Source: Trifolium pratense
Taxonomy: Eukaryota > Streptophyta > Magnoliopsida > Fabales > Fabaceae
NCBI RefSeq assembly: GCF_020283565.1
Contig: NC_060061.1
Location: forward strand, 4,286,010-4,350,009
Direction: 5' to 3'
Length of the DNA: 64,000 nt
Shown one piece after another: positions 45,961 to 61,268 of this stretch. The stretch's first letter is position 1. Each line of letters begins with the position of its first letter. The translations under genes were made by a program, and so were the position numbers. The notes beneath the pieces are model-generated. The model worked only from the letters and a program-made list of their open reading frames with translations. It made no database searches and was not told the DNA's origin.

Positions 45961-47711
45961 TTTAAGGGACAACAATGATCCATAATCGCTTGATAGCTAC
46001 CATGAGGTCGTCATCAAATTTGATGAAAGAGCATATATTGTACAACATTTCATCGACAAATTTTGCAGAAAAAGCAGCCCCCAAAACCAACATCCAGTTG
46101 CACCGTTCAAGAACATTAATCCTCAAACTAACAGGTAGCAGCTGCTACTGCAAAAATGTACTAGCATAATCCTCCTCTGGTACAGCCAAAACTCTAGACC
46201 AGATCAAATTCCAATGCCACGAGTTGTTCCGCCAATAACCCATTTTTTCTGCTGCTTTGGTGTCTTAATTTTCTGCGAACCAAAAATGACAATGAATCCT
46301 TGTACATAGAGGCTACTCACCAAGCCACGGATCCTTCCAAAAGAAGATAATCTCACCATTTCCCGGCCATTTTTGAATGACATTTGAGATCCAATTCAAA
46401 TCTCAATTTTTGAATGACATTTGAAATCTTAATTTTCCGCAATCAAAAGCAAAATAAGTTTTACTAAATATATCAAGATCAATTCTATGAATATACATTT
46501 TTGTCATCCTCAATTGAACTACCCACTATATGAAATCGGGACTTGTTGAGGGCATAACTACTGTTAACCCAATATGTCACAACATGGGTAGGTAATCAAT
46601 CAATTATACCATAAAAGTCAAACAACCTTGGATTCTTTTCGGGTGGGGCACACACGAATAGAATGAGGCATAAAAGTCTAAATTATTAGTACTTCTTTTG
46701 TAATAAAATAGTCTAAATTATTTTCTTTGTTCTTGCATTTCTTTTAGTGGATAAACTCCTAATTATTAAACATGTAGTGTGTTATTTAGTGTTGAAGTCA
46801 ATATAAGCTATATAGCCAATGCACCCTGTGCACTCTCCACAACCAAAATGTTTAACTTGCTCTCTTACTTGATCGGAACAATCACTCTAATTGCAGCGCT
46901 TGCACCACAATTTATGCAACTTCAGTTTTTGACTAAGATAGATGGAGAGTACTTCCTGCTCTGCTGAATCAATACAGAATCAATAAATAAGACATTTAAA
47001 ATACAGAATCAATAAATAAAGAACAGAAAGAACTTATAATCAAAAGTAAAGACAGAAACCAATAACCGACTTTAGGCTGTGACTGCAGAGCAAGTGGTAT
47101 TCATTAGTATCAGATACAGATGCCATGCCTCACAAGAACATGTTCTAACTTTTGACTTCAGTGCCCTCACAAATTGGATGCACCGTTAAGAATGCAGGAA
47201 AAAGATATATTGGGTAGACATAACCAATCATCATACAGAACAGAACAAATATTTTATGGAGTCATGATACTCGGTTCTTGGACATGTAGGTATCCTTCTA
47301 TTTTCTTCCAGTTTTGATCGAGTTTTAAGAAAATAAGGATTTCAAAGAAAATGGACATTTGGCTCTCTCTGAATATAGTCGAGTTGCGAAAATTTCCACT
47401 CGGGAACATTTAATGGCAGGACCATAGGAGTTTAGTCCACTCACAGAAAGTTCAGTGTTCAAAAAATGCTGTATTACATCAACTACAGATATCATTGTAA
47501 TGTGTAACACTAACACACATTCCATTATGCTGCTTGCTTTTCACAATTTATCCTTTAGTTCACAAAACATGTTATAACAGAAAAAGATATTATCTTACAC
47601 ATAGTCTCATCACTGAGGACTTTCCACATGTTCCGCGAGTAAAATATCAGGTGAACATCAAAAATGGAAACAGAAATTCCCAGAATATGATGTTTCTCAA
47701 ATCCATCAAGT
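45961..47711. other. Intergenic, retroelement debris and CDKF 3' flank
   Basis: Mildly GC-richer patches to about 46450 may be more LINE debris. The region from about 47000 to 47711 is probably 3' UTR or flank of the kinase gene. No intact gene seen. Confidence 0.45.
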
Positions 47712-49970
<2,259 letters not shown>

Positions 49971-52607
49971 CTAGATATGTTCTTCCTCATCACATTTTGT
50001 ATCAACCTCTTCTTCATCCCAATTTTTGATATCTTCAACACTCCCATAAGCCCAACTACACAACAAGAAGTATAACAAATTAACCAAACCTAAAATAGTG
50101 AGTAACCAATAGTAATAATCATAGTGCCCTTGATTAATATTTGATGATAACCAACTAACTTCACCTCCTCTTTGTGTCCCAATTTTAACAACCTTAACTA
50201 TAATACTAGCAACCAAATTTCCTGTCCCAAATCCAAGAGCAAAAAAAGCAACAGCAATACTAGACATAGTTTTAGGAAATTGTGAATAAAAAAACTCAAT
50301 TTGTCCAATCACGTTTAATGCCTCAGCAAAACCAACTAAACAATGTTGAGGCACTAACCACATTGCTGACATGTTCACTACACCTTTAGGATTATCTATA
50401 AACCCTTCTCTAATTGCTTCATTTCTTCTCTTTTTCTCTACTAATGCTGCCACTAATGTAGCTAAACATGATATTGCTATACCAATTCCCATTCTTTGCT
50501 TTAAAGTTGGTCCTTTTCCTTTCTTAGTGTATTTTGTTAACAAAGGAACTATAATTCGGTCATAAATAGCTACCCATATGGTTAAAGTGAGGATTCCAAA
50601 TGCACCATAACTTGTTGATGGAATCTCAAACTTGTGAACCATTCTGTTCATTGTTCCTGCTTGGACCACAGAAAATGATTGTTGACTTATTGTAATGGCA
50701 ATTGTGATGCCAGTTGACCAAATTGGAAGGACTTTGATCACTGCTTTTAATTCCTCTACTTGTCTTACTGTACATAAACTCCATGGATCAGTTGGCATTC
50801 CATTAGAATCTATATCCTTTTCTCTGTTCTTGATAATGCAAGCCTTGTTCAAGAACCTATGGAGAATCAAAACATATTGAATTAAATAATATAGACTGAT
50901 ATAATATAAGTTGCGAAGTAATCGAACACAAATCCAGCTTCTCAGCTATATTTGAGAAGTCGGGTCCGTATGGTGACTGCAATATTATGAATTGACGCAC
51001 ATTGGTGACCGTTGAATTAAGATTATATAGTCAGGTTTACAAGCTCAATATTTCTCAAATAGAGTAAACAAATATAAAATTTTATCAATTCAACCATCGA
51101 ATATTACAAGATTATCTATCAACAATTATGAACATTAAAATATAGTAGATAGTTGAATGTTTATTTATAGTTAATATTTTTATATTTTAATAATACATAT
51201 AACTTAAATTAAGTTATTAATTATTAAAATCATAGTTTTTCAAATTTTATAAGCTTAAATTTTTAGTTTGATGATTAAAATTAATGAAAATTGACATATA
51301 TAATATACACACATCCAAACTTGCATCCGTCATGCAATAAAATCTTACTAGTTTGGTCAAACCGCGACTCAATCTTGAAATTTGATTGGATGGACAAAAA
51401 GACAAGGGATGATCTAGACCGCATTCACTAACTACACGCAATTGCACAGTTAGGGAGATCGGACGGTCAAGATCTCACAATCTCTTTGACTGCACGATTG
51501 CGTGTAGTCAATGACGTCAGACAATCCCGATTCCATAAATTGAATAAGACAAAATAATACCTTGCTTTATCCGTAGGCTGAACAAGATTAGAGCCACTAT
51601 GGAAATACCACAAACCAGAGTTGTTTGCATGAGGAGGAAGTGTCAAGTGTCTATTTTTCCATGATGCAACAATTACTTGAGCAAATCCAGCAAGCAAAGT
51701 TTTGTTTGGTTTCACTTTAACATACATAAATGATCCCATGAAAAACATGACAGAAGAAAACAACATAAGACCCACAGGAATACCAAAACCAATAATCCAT
51801 CCAGCTTCAACTTGAATGTATACTATGAATACCACTGAAAACATTACTGAAACACCAACTGAAACATAATACCAATTAAAGAAACTCTTCATGATTCTCG
51901 CATTTTTCGGATTTTTCGGATTGTTTATTTGATCAGCTGCAAAAGCTAAAGAACATGGCCTAATACCACCAGCTCCAAAAGACATTAGAGCAAGTGAAGT
52001 GAAAAGAAACAAGTATTGCATTCCTGTTGCTGTTTCACATGTTTGTCCATTTTTGCAATCTGGCCTTGCATGCCTAATTATTGCAGTAAGCCACAACACA
52101 ATTAATCCCTACAATCAATTAAAATATGGTTAAATATTTTTTAGTGTTTATAAATATAATCTGGCCTAAGGACGGATTAGTATATGATAATTAGCTTACA
52201 AGAAGGTCGATAATTGTTCCCCAAGCAATAACACGATATCGACCAAGACAAGAATCAGAAAGAAAAGCACCAAAGAGTGGCATAAAATTGGATCCAGCAT
52301 TCCACAGAAATATTATGATAGCTGCAGTTGAAGGGTCTGCATGATATTCACTCAGTAGGTACAAAATCATGTTCACATGAAGCCCTACATTTGCAACCTT
52401 CTCAAAAGCCTCATTTGCTAATTCAATATATCAAAAACAAAACAACAAAAAGTTAATTATAAATCACAACCTTTAAAACTGATCTATATATAAAAAAATT
52501 AAGGGGTCATCACCTATGATAAAGGGCATGGTTCTATATCCACCAAGCTTTTTCCTTCCAACATGTTCTGTCTCTATGGCTTTGTTTTGCTCAATTGACT
52601 CCTCCAT
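49971..52607 (-). CDS. NPF (NRT1/PTR family) transporter
   Basis: Proton-coupled nitrate, peptide or hormone transporter of the major facilitator fold. Four minus-strand exons: 52607-52514, 52417-52200, 52108-51561, 50856-49971; 581 residues with agreeing phases. It starts MEESIEQNKAIETEHVGRKK. NPF signatures present are GGYRTMPFI, FLWNAGSNFMPLFGAFLSDS with CLGRYRVI, FGAGGIRPCSLAFAADQ, and SFFNWYYVSVGVSVMFS. The C-terminal half contains FSVVQAGTMNRMV and QYLFL-type spans. About 12 hydrophobic segments with a central hydrophilic loop are visible. The helix-1 motif reads EAFEK rather than ExxER. It looks closest to NPF1-type proteins, but the subfamily and substrate cannot be fixed by eye. Confidence 0.9.
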
Positions 52608-54346
52608 TTTTCTTCTTCTGCATTCAAGGAAAAGTTTATGTTATACACATTAATATAATTGAATTGAATTGAATTGCTAAGTTACTCAATAAATTAAAAA
52701 AAGAGAGATACGTTTAGAACAAGTATTAATGGACAAGAATTAGCTCTTGTTGTAACTCAGCACCGCCAAAAGTATAACTCACCTTAATACAACTGGCTAG
52801 CTAGCTTCAATTCATGAAGTACGTGCACCTCGTTCTTATCTAAAAATAATTAATTTGTCACATATCATCAAGATTTTTCCATTCTTGTAATTGTACGGCT
52901 GAATAAAAATGTTGAAAGAATTTTGAGTACACGTTTTTTCTAATTAAAAAATAAACGGGAAAAAACAAATTATTGTCATATTGTGTTCAGAACAGATTAA
53001 TAGGACTAATATAGAGACGAGATAAGAAATGTCACCCTACAATAAATAATAGATAATCACGTATTCACATATGACTTGAATGGTTAGTCTTTGTAGTTTC
53101 GTGCAGATACGTAGTAAATCTTGTTACACACTGCGTGCGTGCGCACACACTATATACATATAGCTTGTGGAAATGGAAACCATAAAAACACAGTTACAGC
53201 TAGCTAGCATTGGCCATTTCTCAATATGTCATTGTCTCTAAGTGCGTTAAATATTCCCCTTCACTAAAGGTAAGAGTGTGTTTGTTGCTAGCTGTTAATG
53301 TGATTTCCTCATTTTCTTTTGTAATCTTGCTCTCGAAGTGATCCTGTCATTGTTAAATGGGTGGAAGAATAAATAAAGCAGGATTAATTTCAATGAACTA
53401 AGTTTAATAGAAATTTTTTGGCAGCAAATTGTTACTGTATTATTTAGAAACGTTAAGTGGAACGTAAAGGTTAGTTTAAGTGGATGGATGCATTCCAACG
53501 ACGGATCAAATGCTGCAAAATATTTGTAACAATTTTTTTCTTCTTTCAATTATAAACAAAATTGAGAATAAATATTTATAATTAAAAATTAAATTGAAAT
53601 TTAAAATATTAATTTGATTAATTGACATAAGATTCTCCCATTGGCAATTTTTTTCCATAATTATTTGACCAAAATAATCACATTCAAGAGACACGAAATA
53701 GAAGCTTCTCTCCCGATGTAGTTAATTTGTCACATTGCAAGATACTAGACCTAACAGTTGGTTTATTAGTAATTTAAAAACATATAATGTCCATATTTTG
53801 ATTCAAGATTTTTTAAAATTAATTGATTAAATTAATGAAAACAAAAAGGATCTCATTTGAATGAAGATATATGAAAAGTGGAAACAATATTTATTTGATC
53901 TGGTGTGAATGTACAAAAGACATACTATATTAGAAGATGAAGAGAAGATGACCTGTGTCTATTTGAAAAGAATCAAATGTGAAAAAGTCACCATAATCTC
54001 AAAAATAGACATGAGTTTATAAGGTAGGACAGTAGGAGTGGATAATCACTTTCTTCTGTTCTAAAAATTCTCACCCAAACACAACTAAAAGAATAGAAGG
54101 GAAAAAAGAGAAAAGATGAATGGATAAAATTATAGTTTTATGCATATATAGCTAATCACATATGACATATCTACATAGAAAATCAGTCTATATGTACAAG
54201 ACTCTTTTATGTATAAACCTTTGAGCTATATACAGCCCCTAATGAACCTAGAAAATGCAAGCATTTCTAAGGTTTAATTAATGAATTTAATATTATCAAG
54301 TAAAGTTTAGCTCCATATATTGGACTAGTACAAAGAGTATCTTCTT
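52608..54346. other. Intergenic, NPF promoter side and E3-ligase 3' flank
   Basis: AT-rich, with a GTGCGTGCGCACAC palindrome-like string near 53137 and several GATA/TAGCTAGC short motifs. No gene seen. Confidence 0.5.
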
Positions 54347-57300
54347 TTAATTCATTTCCCACGCCTGCAATCACCAGAAATTTTGCTATTGTTAGTAAAA
54401 AGCTCTACTATTACATTCTATTTATATCTGATTTAGAAGAAGACATAGTAGTACTTCTGCTACTTGGTATATAGATGATATAAATATGCAAACTTTTAAA
54501 GTATGACCATCTGAAGTGTGAAGTGAGAATAGAATATAACAAATTGAAATTAAAATTCAAGCAAAAAGTGTATGACCTGAATTTGGCCATCTGAAGTTCC
54601 AATCACCAAAATTTCTTCATTGCTACCTAGAGCCATGCAATTAACCTTACAGTTTGTACCCAACTGTAATGTGCCAACTTTAACGAGTTTCTTCTTATCC
54701 CAAATTTCTACAGCACCTCCCTTGCACCCAAGATAAATTAATTCTGAACTTACTGCCATAGCCCGCACTTCTGATCCAGTTTGCAGTGATCCAATCATAC
54801 TGTAATTGGAATTGTTCCATATCTTGATGTATATGTAAATCAGTCAGTTAACTATGGTGTGGAATTGACATCCGTAAAATTAATACCAAGAAGCTCAAGA
54901 AATTTCTATGCTTTGGAATTCATTATATCATGAATTGAAACCTGATGTTTCTAGTAAGAAAAAAGTATTTATATCTTTATATATACAACTATATTATATA
55001 TGTGCAAGATACCTTTATCGAAGTTCCGTCCAAGGAAGAGCCAGCTGCATATACAAGTTCACCATGAATTTGCATTGCATGAATAGGATATGCTTTCCCA
55101 AGTAATCTTTTATAACCACTTTGAATATTACTGATAGTTCCAGTGGCCAAATGTATCTCCTGAAACATCACAATAGTATTATCACAATTGTGTTGAGATA
55201 CCATCACATACTCAAGTATAGCATCACATTAGGTTTAGGCTATGCCACAATTCTTAAAAAACTTGATACCTGAACACTACTGTCGTGGCATCCACAGTAT
55301 AATCTTCCATGTGCATGAGCCAAACACTTCACATATTTATTAGAATTTAACAACTTGGATTCTCCATTCAATGACTGAACCTGATGAAAGACAAAAGTAA
55401 TTACAGTACACTTTTAAGCATTAGATGGGAAGAAGAAGCAAATCTGTTCCAAAAATTAATGGCTTGCTAATCATTTTTGGATAGAATCAGATAGGAAGGA
55501 AACGGTACAATATCCAGCTCAAAGCAAAATATCAAGTATAATGATTGTGTGAGAGAGTGCAGGCATTCATAACGAGAGGGAACTAAGGTTATTTTACAAT
55601 CTTGCATGCATACCTTGATACCAGTCCCCTGCGGAATGAAACAAGTTGTGCTATTGGTTACAACTAAATTATGAATCTGGTCCTTCATATCGTTCACCTG
55701 CTCACAATGTATTTCTTCTTTTCCAATAGACCAGATCTGTTATTCAACGAAACAAAACTTTTGTTAGCAGGCTGCCTGACATTGAGACGAGAACTGCAGA
55801 AAATTTTACCTTTGCAGTTCGATCAAGTGAACCACTGTAAAGTCTGTCACGAGATTCTGAAATTGTCAAGGTTGTCACAGCCTTAACATGTTCTTGGATC
55901 TCTTGCAACAGAAGTAATAAGTTATCCTTTAATGTCCAGACCTTCAAAAGTTACAAAGTATTTTCCAGTAAGCTCATATCACTGTGAAGTTGTTGTATGC
56001 AAAGCAACAATGAACCAAACATTTTGCTAATGACAAGGTATACATATCCTGGCCTTTTGAAAGCTATTAAATCTTTCATGCAAATGGCAAACACTATTTC
56101 GTAAAAATTTACTCCTTTTTGCAACATCTTATCTGTTTCTTAACGCATTTAGCTCATGCTCATACCCAAGTCTACCTTTAGATTATTGCACAAATGGAAA
56201 ATTTGATAATGTGATAATTTATTTTCTGATGATTTTAAGGAAAGAAATATTTAAATAAACTATAATAGATAAACGTAGAAATCTATTATCCGCCAGACTG
56301 CTATAAAAGTTATATGTTTGCTTCAATAATTGTAATCATGATACATTAGAATTTACACTGCATTTGAAATCCTAAATTTTATTACCTTGATGCTTCCATC
56401 TGTATGGCCTGAAATAATTTTATCCTTGAAGCAAATGACAGACAACACTTCTCCATTCTCTCTGCAATCTTCTTGGATTAGCTCTTTATGTCTCCAAATT
56501 TCCTGTTCCAATAAATTTTTTAAAATCATCCACCATGCCTATCCAATAAAATTGTTTAAGACTACACCAAACTTACTGTTTTAGGGTCATTCTCATCAAC
56601 TAGAACTTTCAGCATTTCAGATGCCAAGGGAGAGAATCTCTTTAGCTCTCTCAAACCTTTTAAGATATCCTTAGCGTAGGAAGCAGTTAGATCACGTACA
56701 CCGTCTGAAATTTATAATATCAAGTGCAATCATCATACTTCTGCTTCACATAAACGACATACAGGAGTTTAAACACATAAATCTACAGAAAGGTTCATAG
56801 GCTCGCCAACAATTTTCATCTTTTTCGAAATGACTAATATGTATTTGAGTAATTTATGATGCTTACAAGAACTGCAAATCGGATGTTATTTTCCTTCGTA
56901 GACAAGATATTTTTTCTTATTATCATCTAGCTGTTCTAATTTTTTAAAATCAAGGTTGTTACAAATGGCCGTATTTCTGAAACTTACCAGAGAAATGAAG
57001 AAAGCTATTGAGAGCAAGCAAAGAAAGGATTTTGTGTTCTACGCCCTTCGCTGAGCTTAATTTATTTACAAACTGCTTTAGCAAACAGACACGGGCTGCT
57101 CCTTGTATCCCTGTATCTGGTAGAACGGTCAGCATGTATATGAGCCACGTAGCTGATATAAAGCACGCTGAACGTAGTTCTGGAATTCTGCTCTTCATGC
57201 CATCTGCCAAAGCTTCAAAAATTATACCAAACTCGTGGCTAACTAGAACAGATGCAATTTTTCTTTCCCAATCATCTGCCGCCTTCTCTTCTTCCTGTTG

Positions 57301-60300
57301 ATTCCAAGTATATGGCGTTATTTTTAAAATAACAGAACACCAAACAATAAAAAAAAACTAAAAAGGAAAGTTTGGGAAGCAGAAACAGAAACTCAAAAAA
57401 CTTTAAGTGTGTCAAAGAGCATTACTGGTGTTATTTCGATTTCTGAGAAGAAGTTGCTCATATGATCCACCTGTACATCACTTCTGGGACCTTTGTCAAT
57501 ACCTGCACGTTTAAGAAGGACTTCTCTGATAAGAGGCTTTCCAGAGAAGCTGAACCTCCCTTGCAGTGACATGATCGTATTAGCAGCTGCTAACTGGGTA
57601 GCAGGGAAATCTGAGTTCTTCAGGCATGAAATAAGAGTATCTATCGCCTCTTCACGGTATATGCTCATATTTCTTGGTTCCACCTGAAAACGGCATGATG
57701 AGTGCTAACTCCCTTGTAAAAAGTGTAAATAGAAATCATAAACCAGTTCCTATTTTTAAGATTTAGCTAGTACTAGTATCAAATTCTAAGATTCATACCA
57801 GAAGATCAAGTTGGAGTAAGAGACCGGCCATGACTGGACATTGATCTTGAAGGGCTGTCTGCAAATGAATAAGAAGAGTATGCATGGTGCTAAAAGGTCC
57901 TTCTTCCTTTATAATGTGGAGGATTCGTTCATTGAATGTTCTCCTGAAAGGAACCAATTGGAAGATATCAGACATAAACTAAAATATGGAAAGTAATTAA
58001 CTTTACTATTTGATGTTGTCAATGCATTAAATGTTATGTTTTTTGATAAATATTTTCTACTATATGTTAATTCTTTCATCTTTGTCTAAGTACATACATT
58101 AAGTAATAAGTTAGCTACTATTTTGGTTAACATAATCCTGAATACGAAACAAATACCTATTTAGTTTGATCAATTCAGAAAAAAATTCAACAATCTTGAA
58201 ACGCTCTACATCAGTTGCACAGATGAAGGTTTCCAGAATAGGAGACAGCTCTGCTTTATCAGCAATGGTGTTTCTGCAAGTCCCATCCTCTTGCATGCAT
58301 CTCAATAAGATCTCCACTGCAGCGATCCTTTCTTCTGCCCATTCAGCTCCCAAACTGCCAGCAATAGCTCCAATGGCTTTTTCAGAGAACAAAGTCTTGA
58401 CAACTGAAGACGCAATTGTCTCATCACTGCTTCCGATAATCTGTGCCAGTAGAAGAACTGCAGCTGTTGTGGGATTTAAACACATCTTAACCAAGTCTTC
58501 CTCTTTCTGACTAAAAACTTCTATGAGGGACTCCACTATGGCCATCTCAGTAAGAGTCACAGGGGAAGGGTTTAGGAGATACAATAGCACAACAGCCTCT
58601 GTCAACCCTTTCTTGAAAAGAGCCATTATACATTCAACGTCAGTGTCTACACGCGTGAGAGTCTGAATAACAGCATTGTCTCTAGAGCCCATCTCGGACA
58701 GAAGGAAAACTGCTGCCTGTAGCACATGGGGTTCAACAGAATTGAAAAGTATCTCCACAAACCCGTTAATTATTGGAGGTTTTGATAGCATGCTATGGAT
58801 ATCCACTCCCAGATTCCCTCCTCTCCACAATTTATCAATTTGAAGAACCGCCATTTCAGATTCCTGGAGAATCTCTGACATGTACAGGTTATTGATTGCA
58901 CAACGTAACTCACTAACCATCCCATCAATGGTGGCTTGTGTTATGACACTATTAGGAGAAGCCGAAGGCATTGTTGTCTTTACGTCTTCCTCGTTATCTT
59001 TGTATGGACTCTCGCATGTTGGCGGGGCTGAGCTGGGATTGTGTTCTTTCCAGCTAGCAACTAGTCTTTTGAGCACATAATTTGTCTTAGGTAGCTTGGT
59101 GTTTTGCAGATTCTGACGAGTGATAGGACAAGCTGTGTTCCCTCTATTGAACCATTCCTCAATAGCTTTACGTTCATATGTCTGACCAGTCTCAAGAGTC
59201 ACTGGATCATCAAATATGTTACTGGTTATTGGACAGACAAAGTCTTTAGGAGGTGTTTGCTTCTCACTTCCATGTGGGGGTGTGATTTCATAGTCTGCCA
59301 TTGGATAATCTGGGGAGCTAGGAGCAGGAAGAGTCCAAGTTAAAGAAAATGCAGCAGACAACAAAATATTGAAGAATGGTTTTTTAATATATATACCCCC
59401 TGGATTCTTTGAAGATAGCTTGCATTTGTTCCTGGGTTTGGCTTTGTTGAGGCTCCAACAATGCTATATTTTTGTCTTTTTCCTACAGGACATAATTCAG
59501 CACTTAGCATCAAAAGAACAAAAACAACAAGCATAGAAAGTTCAGTCCTCATTGGATTTTCCGTCTCTAGGTGGCATCAATTACCTCATTTTCAGCTTCA
59601 GAATCCGAAGAAGAACAAAGTGAATTCTTATCCAAAGAAAATTGAGTTTCGGTGGCTGAGTTTAAATAGACCGGTGTTGTCCAATAATTTGAAGATTTTC
59701 GGGGATTGAGGACTCCAGAAGAGACTCTTTGAGGATATAATGGTGCCTGGGAGGACCTATTGCTGGAACTGCTGCTCAAGTATTCAATAGACGTATCCCT
59801 TTCGGACCATATTGGCTGCAGGAATCAGTAGAAAAGGAAATTACAGAATGATCATGAAATGCATGTGCCTTAAATCATCAAACCAAATGCAAAGAAATAT
59901 TGGTTTTCTCCACAATCACATATTCCAGTCTATAGCTCCTCCAAAATTCCAAAAACCAACGGGCCTTGGTTTAAATACAAATTTGTTTTCTGGCTATTAA
60001 GAAAAAAAGTATCACCAATACAAAAATCATCAGTTCATTTATAAAAAGATAAATAATAATAATCTGTTCATCTAATACTGGAGGAGCAAATCAAGGATCC
60101 AGACTATATGCACAACAACTAGCAAATATTGACCAGTTCAATTTAAATAACATCTGCATACTAAGGTTTCCCCAAATGAACAACGAACGACTACTTCAGT
60201 TGTGTTTACAGAAAACACGTCCGAAATAGCACATAAGAAAATTTGTTACAAATTTTTCCCCATAAGAGACTTTAGGAGGTGCAAAATTAAAAATCACACA

Positions 60301-61268
60301 GGCCAACAAAATCTTCAAAATACATGTCCAATTAACATATGTGGTATCAAGATTTTATAATTGTAGTGAAATTACAACATCAAACATAAACATTTGTAAG
60401 TTGATTTAGTTAAAAGTGACAAACTCATAAACAAAGAAAAAGACAACATTACATTATACCGTCCGTTCTTCAACACAGGCATTTGCATTTCCTCCTTTCT
60501 GTCCTCTCCACCATCGTTGCCACGGCCACCTTCTACGGCACTCTTCAATATCAACAACGGTGGACTAATTGTTGATTCTTCGTCTTTATTCACCAAAACC
60601 TCTTTAAAATACACAGCAAGAATCCTACAATTCTCATCCAAAACCTCTTCATACTCTCTCTCCAACTCCCTCAGCTTTGACGCTTGATCACCACTCACAC
60701 TCGACAACAACTTGGCGTAAGGCATAACAACTAACTCATCCGAAGCCGAGTAGTCACCGGTGTGGCGGCTCGGTGTTTCAGAAGTTGACGGCAAAATCCG
60801 CGTTCTCTGTTCATCAAACCACCGGAAAACAGGGAAAAGGTGAAGATAAAAGAGATGCTCGTAGAGAGAAGGTGCTATTTCAGATCGAGCAAGCGAAGGA
60901 TTGGAATTGAAGATTCGGAGGAGAGTTATTGCGGATTCGTCGGGACAGTCACGGAGGGTTTGAATAAGGGAGAGGAGGAATGAGGAGAGAGGATACTCTG
61001 GAAGAGGAATAAGAAGCTTCTCGGCGAGGGAGAGAGAAGAAGAAGAAGAAGAAGAACGAATGGCGGAACTGGAGAAGGAAATGGCGCTTTCGAGAGCGTC
61101 TACAGCGAGGTTAAGTTGTTTTAGGGTTACTTGATTAGAGATTGAAGTTTCACGGTGGAGTGTTTCAATGAGGCTGCGACGGAGTTCTGATTGGTTAATA
61201 ACGCTGGTGGTGAATGCGGTTATGTGACGGAGGATCTGAGCTCGTGTTGTGACGGTTACGGTGTCCAT
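54347..61268 (-). CDS. LIN/CERBERUS-like E3 ubiquitin ligase (U-box, ARM, WD40)
   Basis: Fifteen minus-strand exons: 61268-60453, 59815-59585, 59482-59397, 59317-58157, 57943-57799, 57683-57426, 57294-56988, 56704-56577, 56502-56386, 55941-55810, 55736-55614, 55380-55270, 55159-55013, 54822-54577, 54364-54347. All are GT-AG; 1341 residues. Order: helical N-terminal region (MDTVTVTTRAQILRHITAFT), acidic/Ser-rich linker, U-box (KDFVCPITSNIFDDPVTLET, GQTYERKAIEEWF, ACPITRQNLQ; ~405-480), ARM-type helical repeats to ~1040, then WD40 repeats to the end (ISGHTDGSIKVWTL, SGSLDRTAKIWS, LGCKGGAVEIWDKKK, IGTSDGQIQAWEMN). LIN of Medicago and CERBERUS of Lotus guide rhizobial infection threads. This protein is shorter than those (~1490), with a different N-terminus, so a paralogue (LIN-like) is more likely than LIN itself. 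Confidence 0.9.

Noticed and set aside
46779..46967. Hydrophobic 62-residue frame (LSYLIGTITLIAALAPQ)
   Set aside because: No homologous pattern, no splice context, in repeat-rich intergenic DNA.
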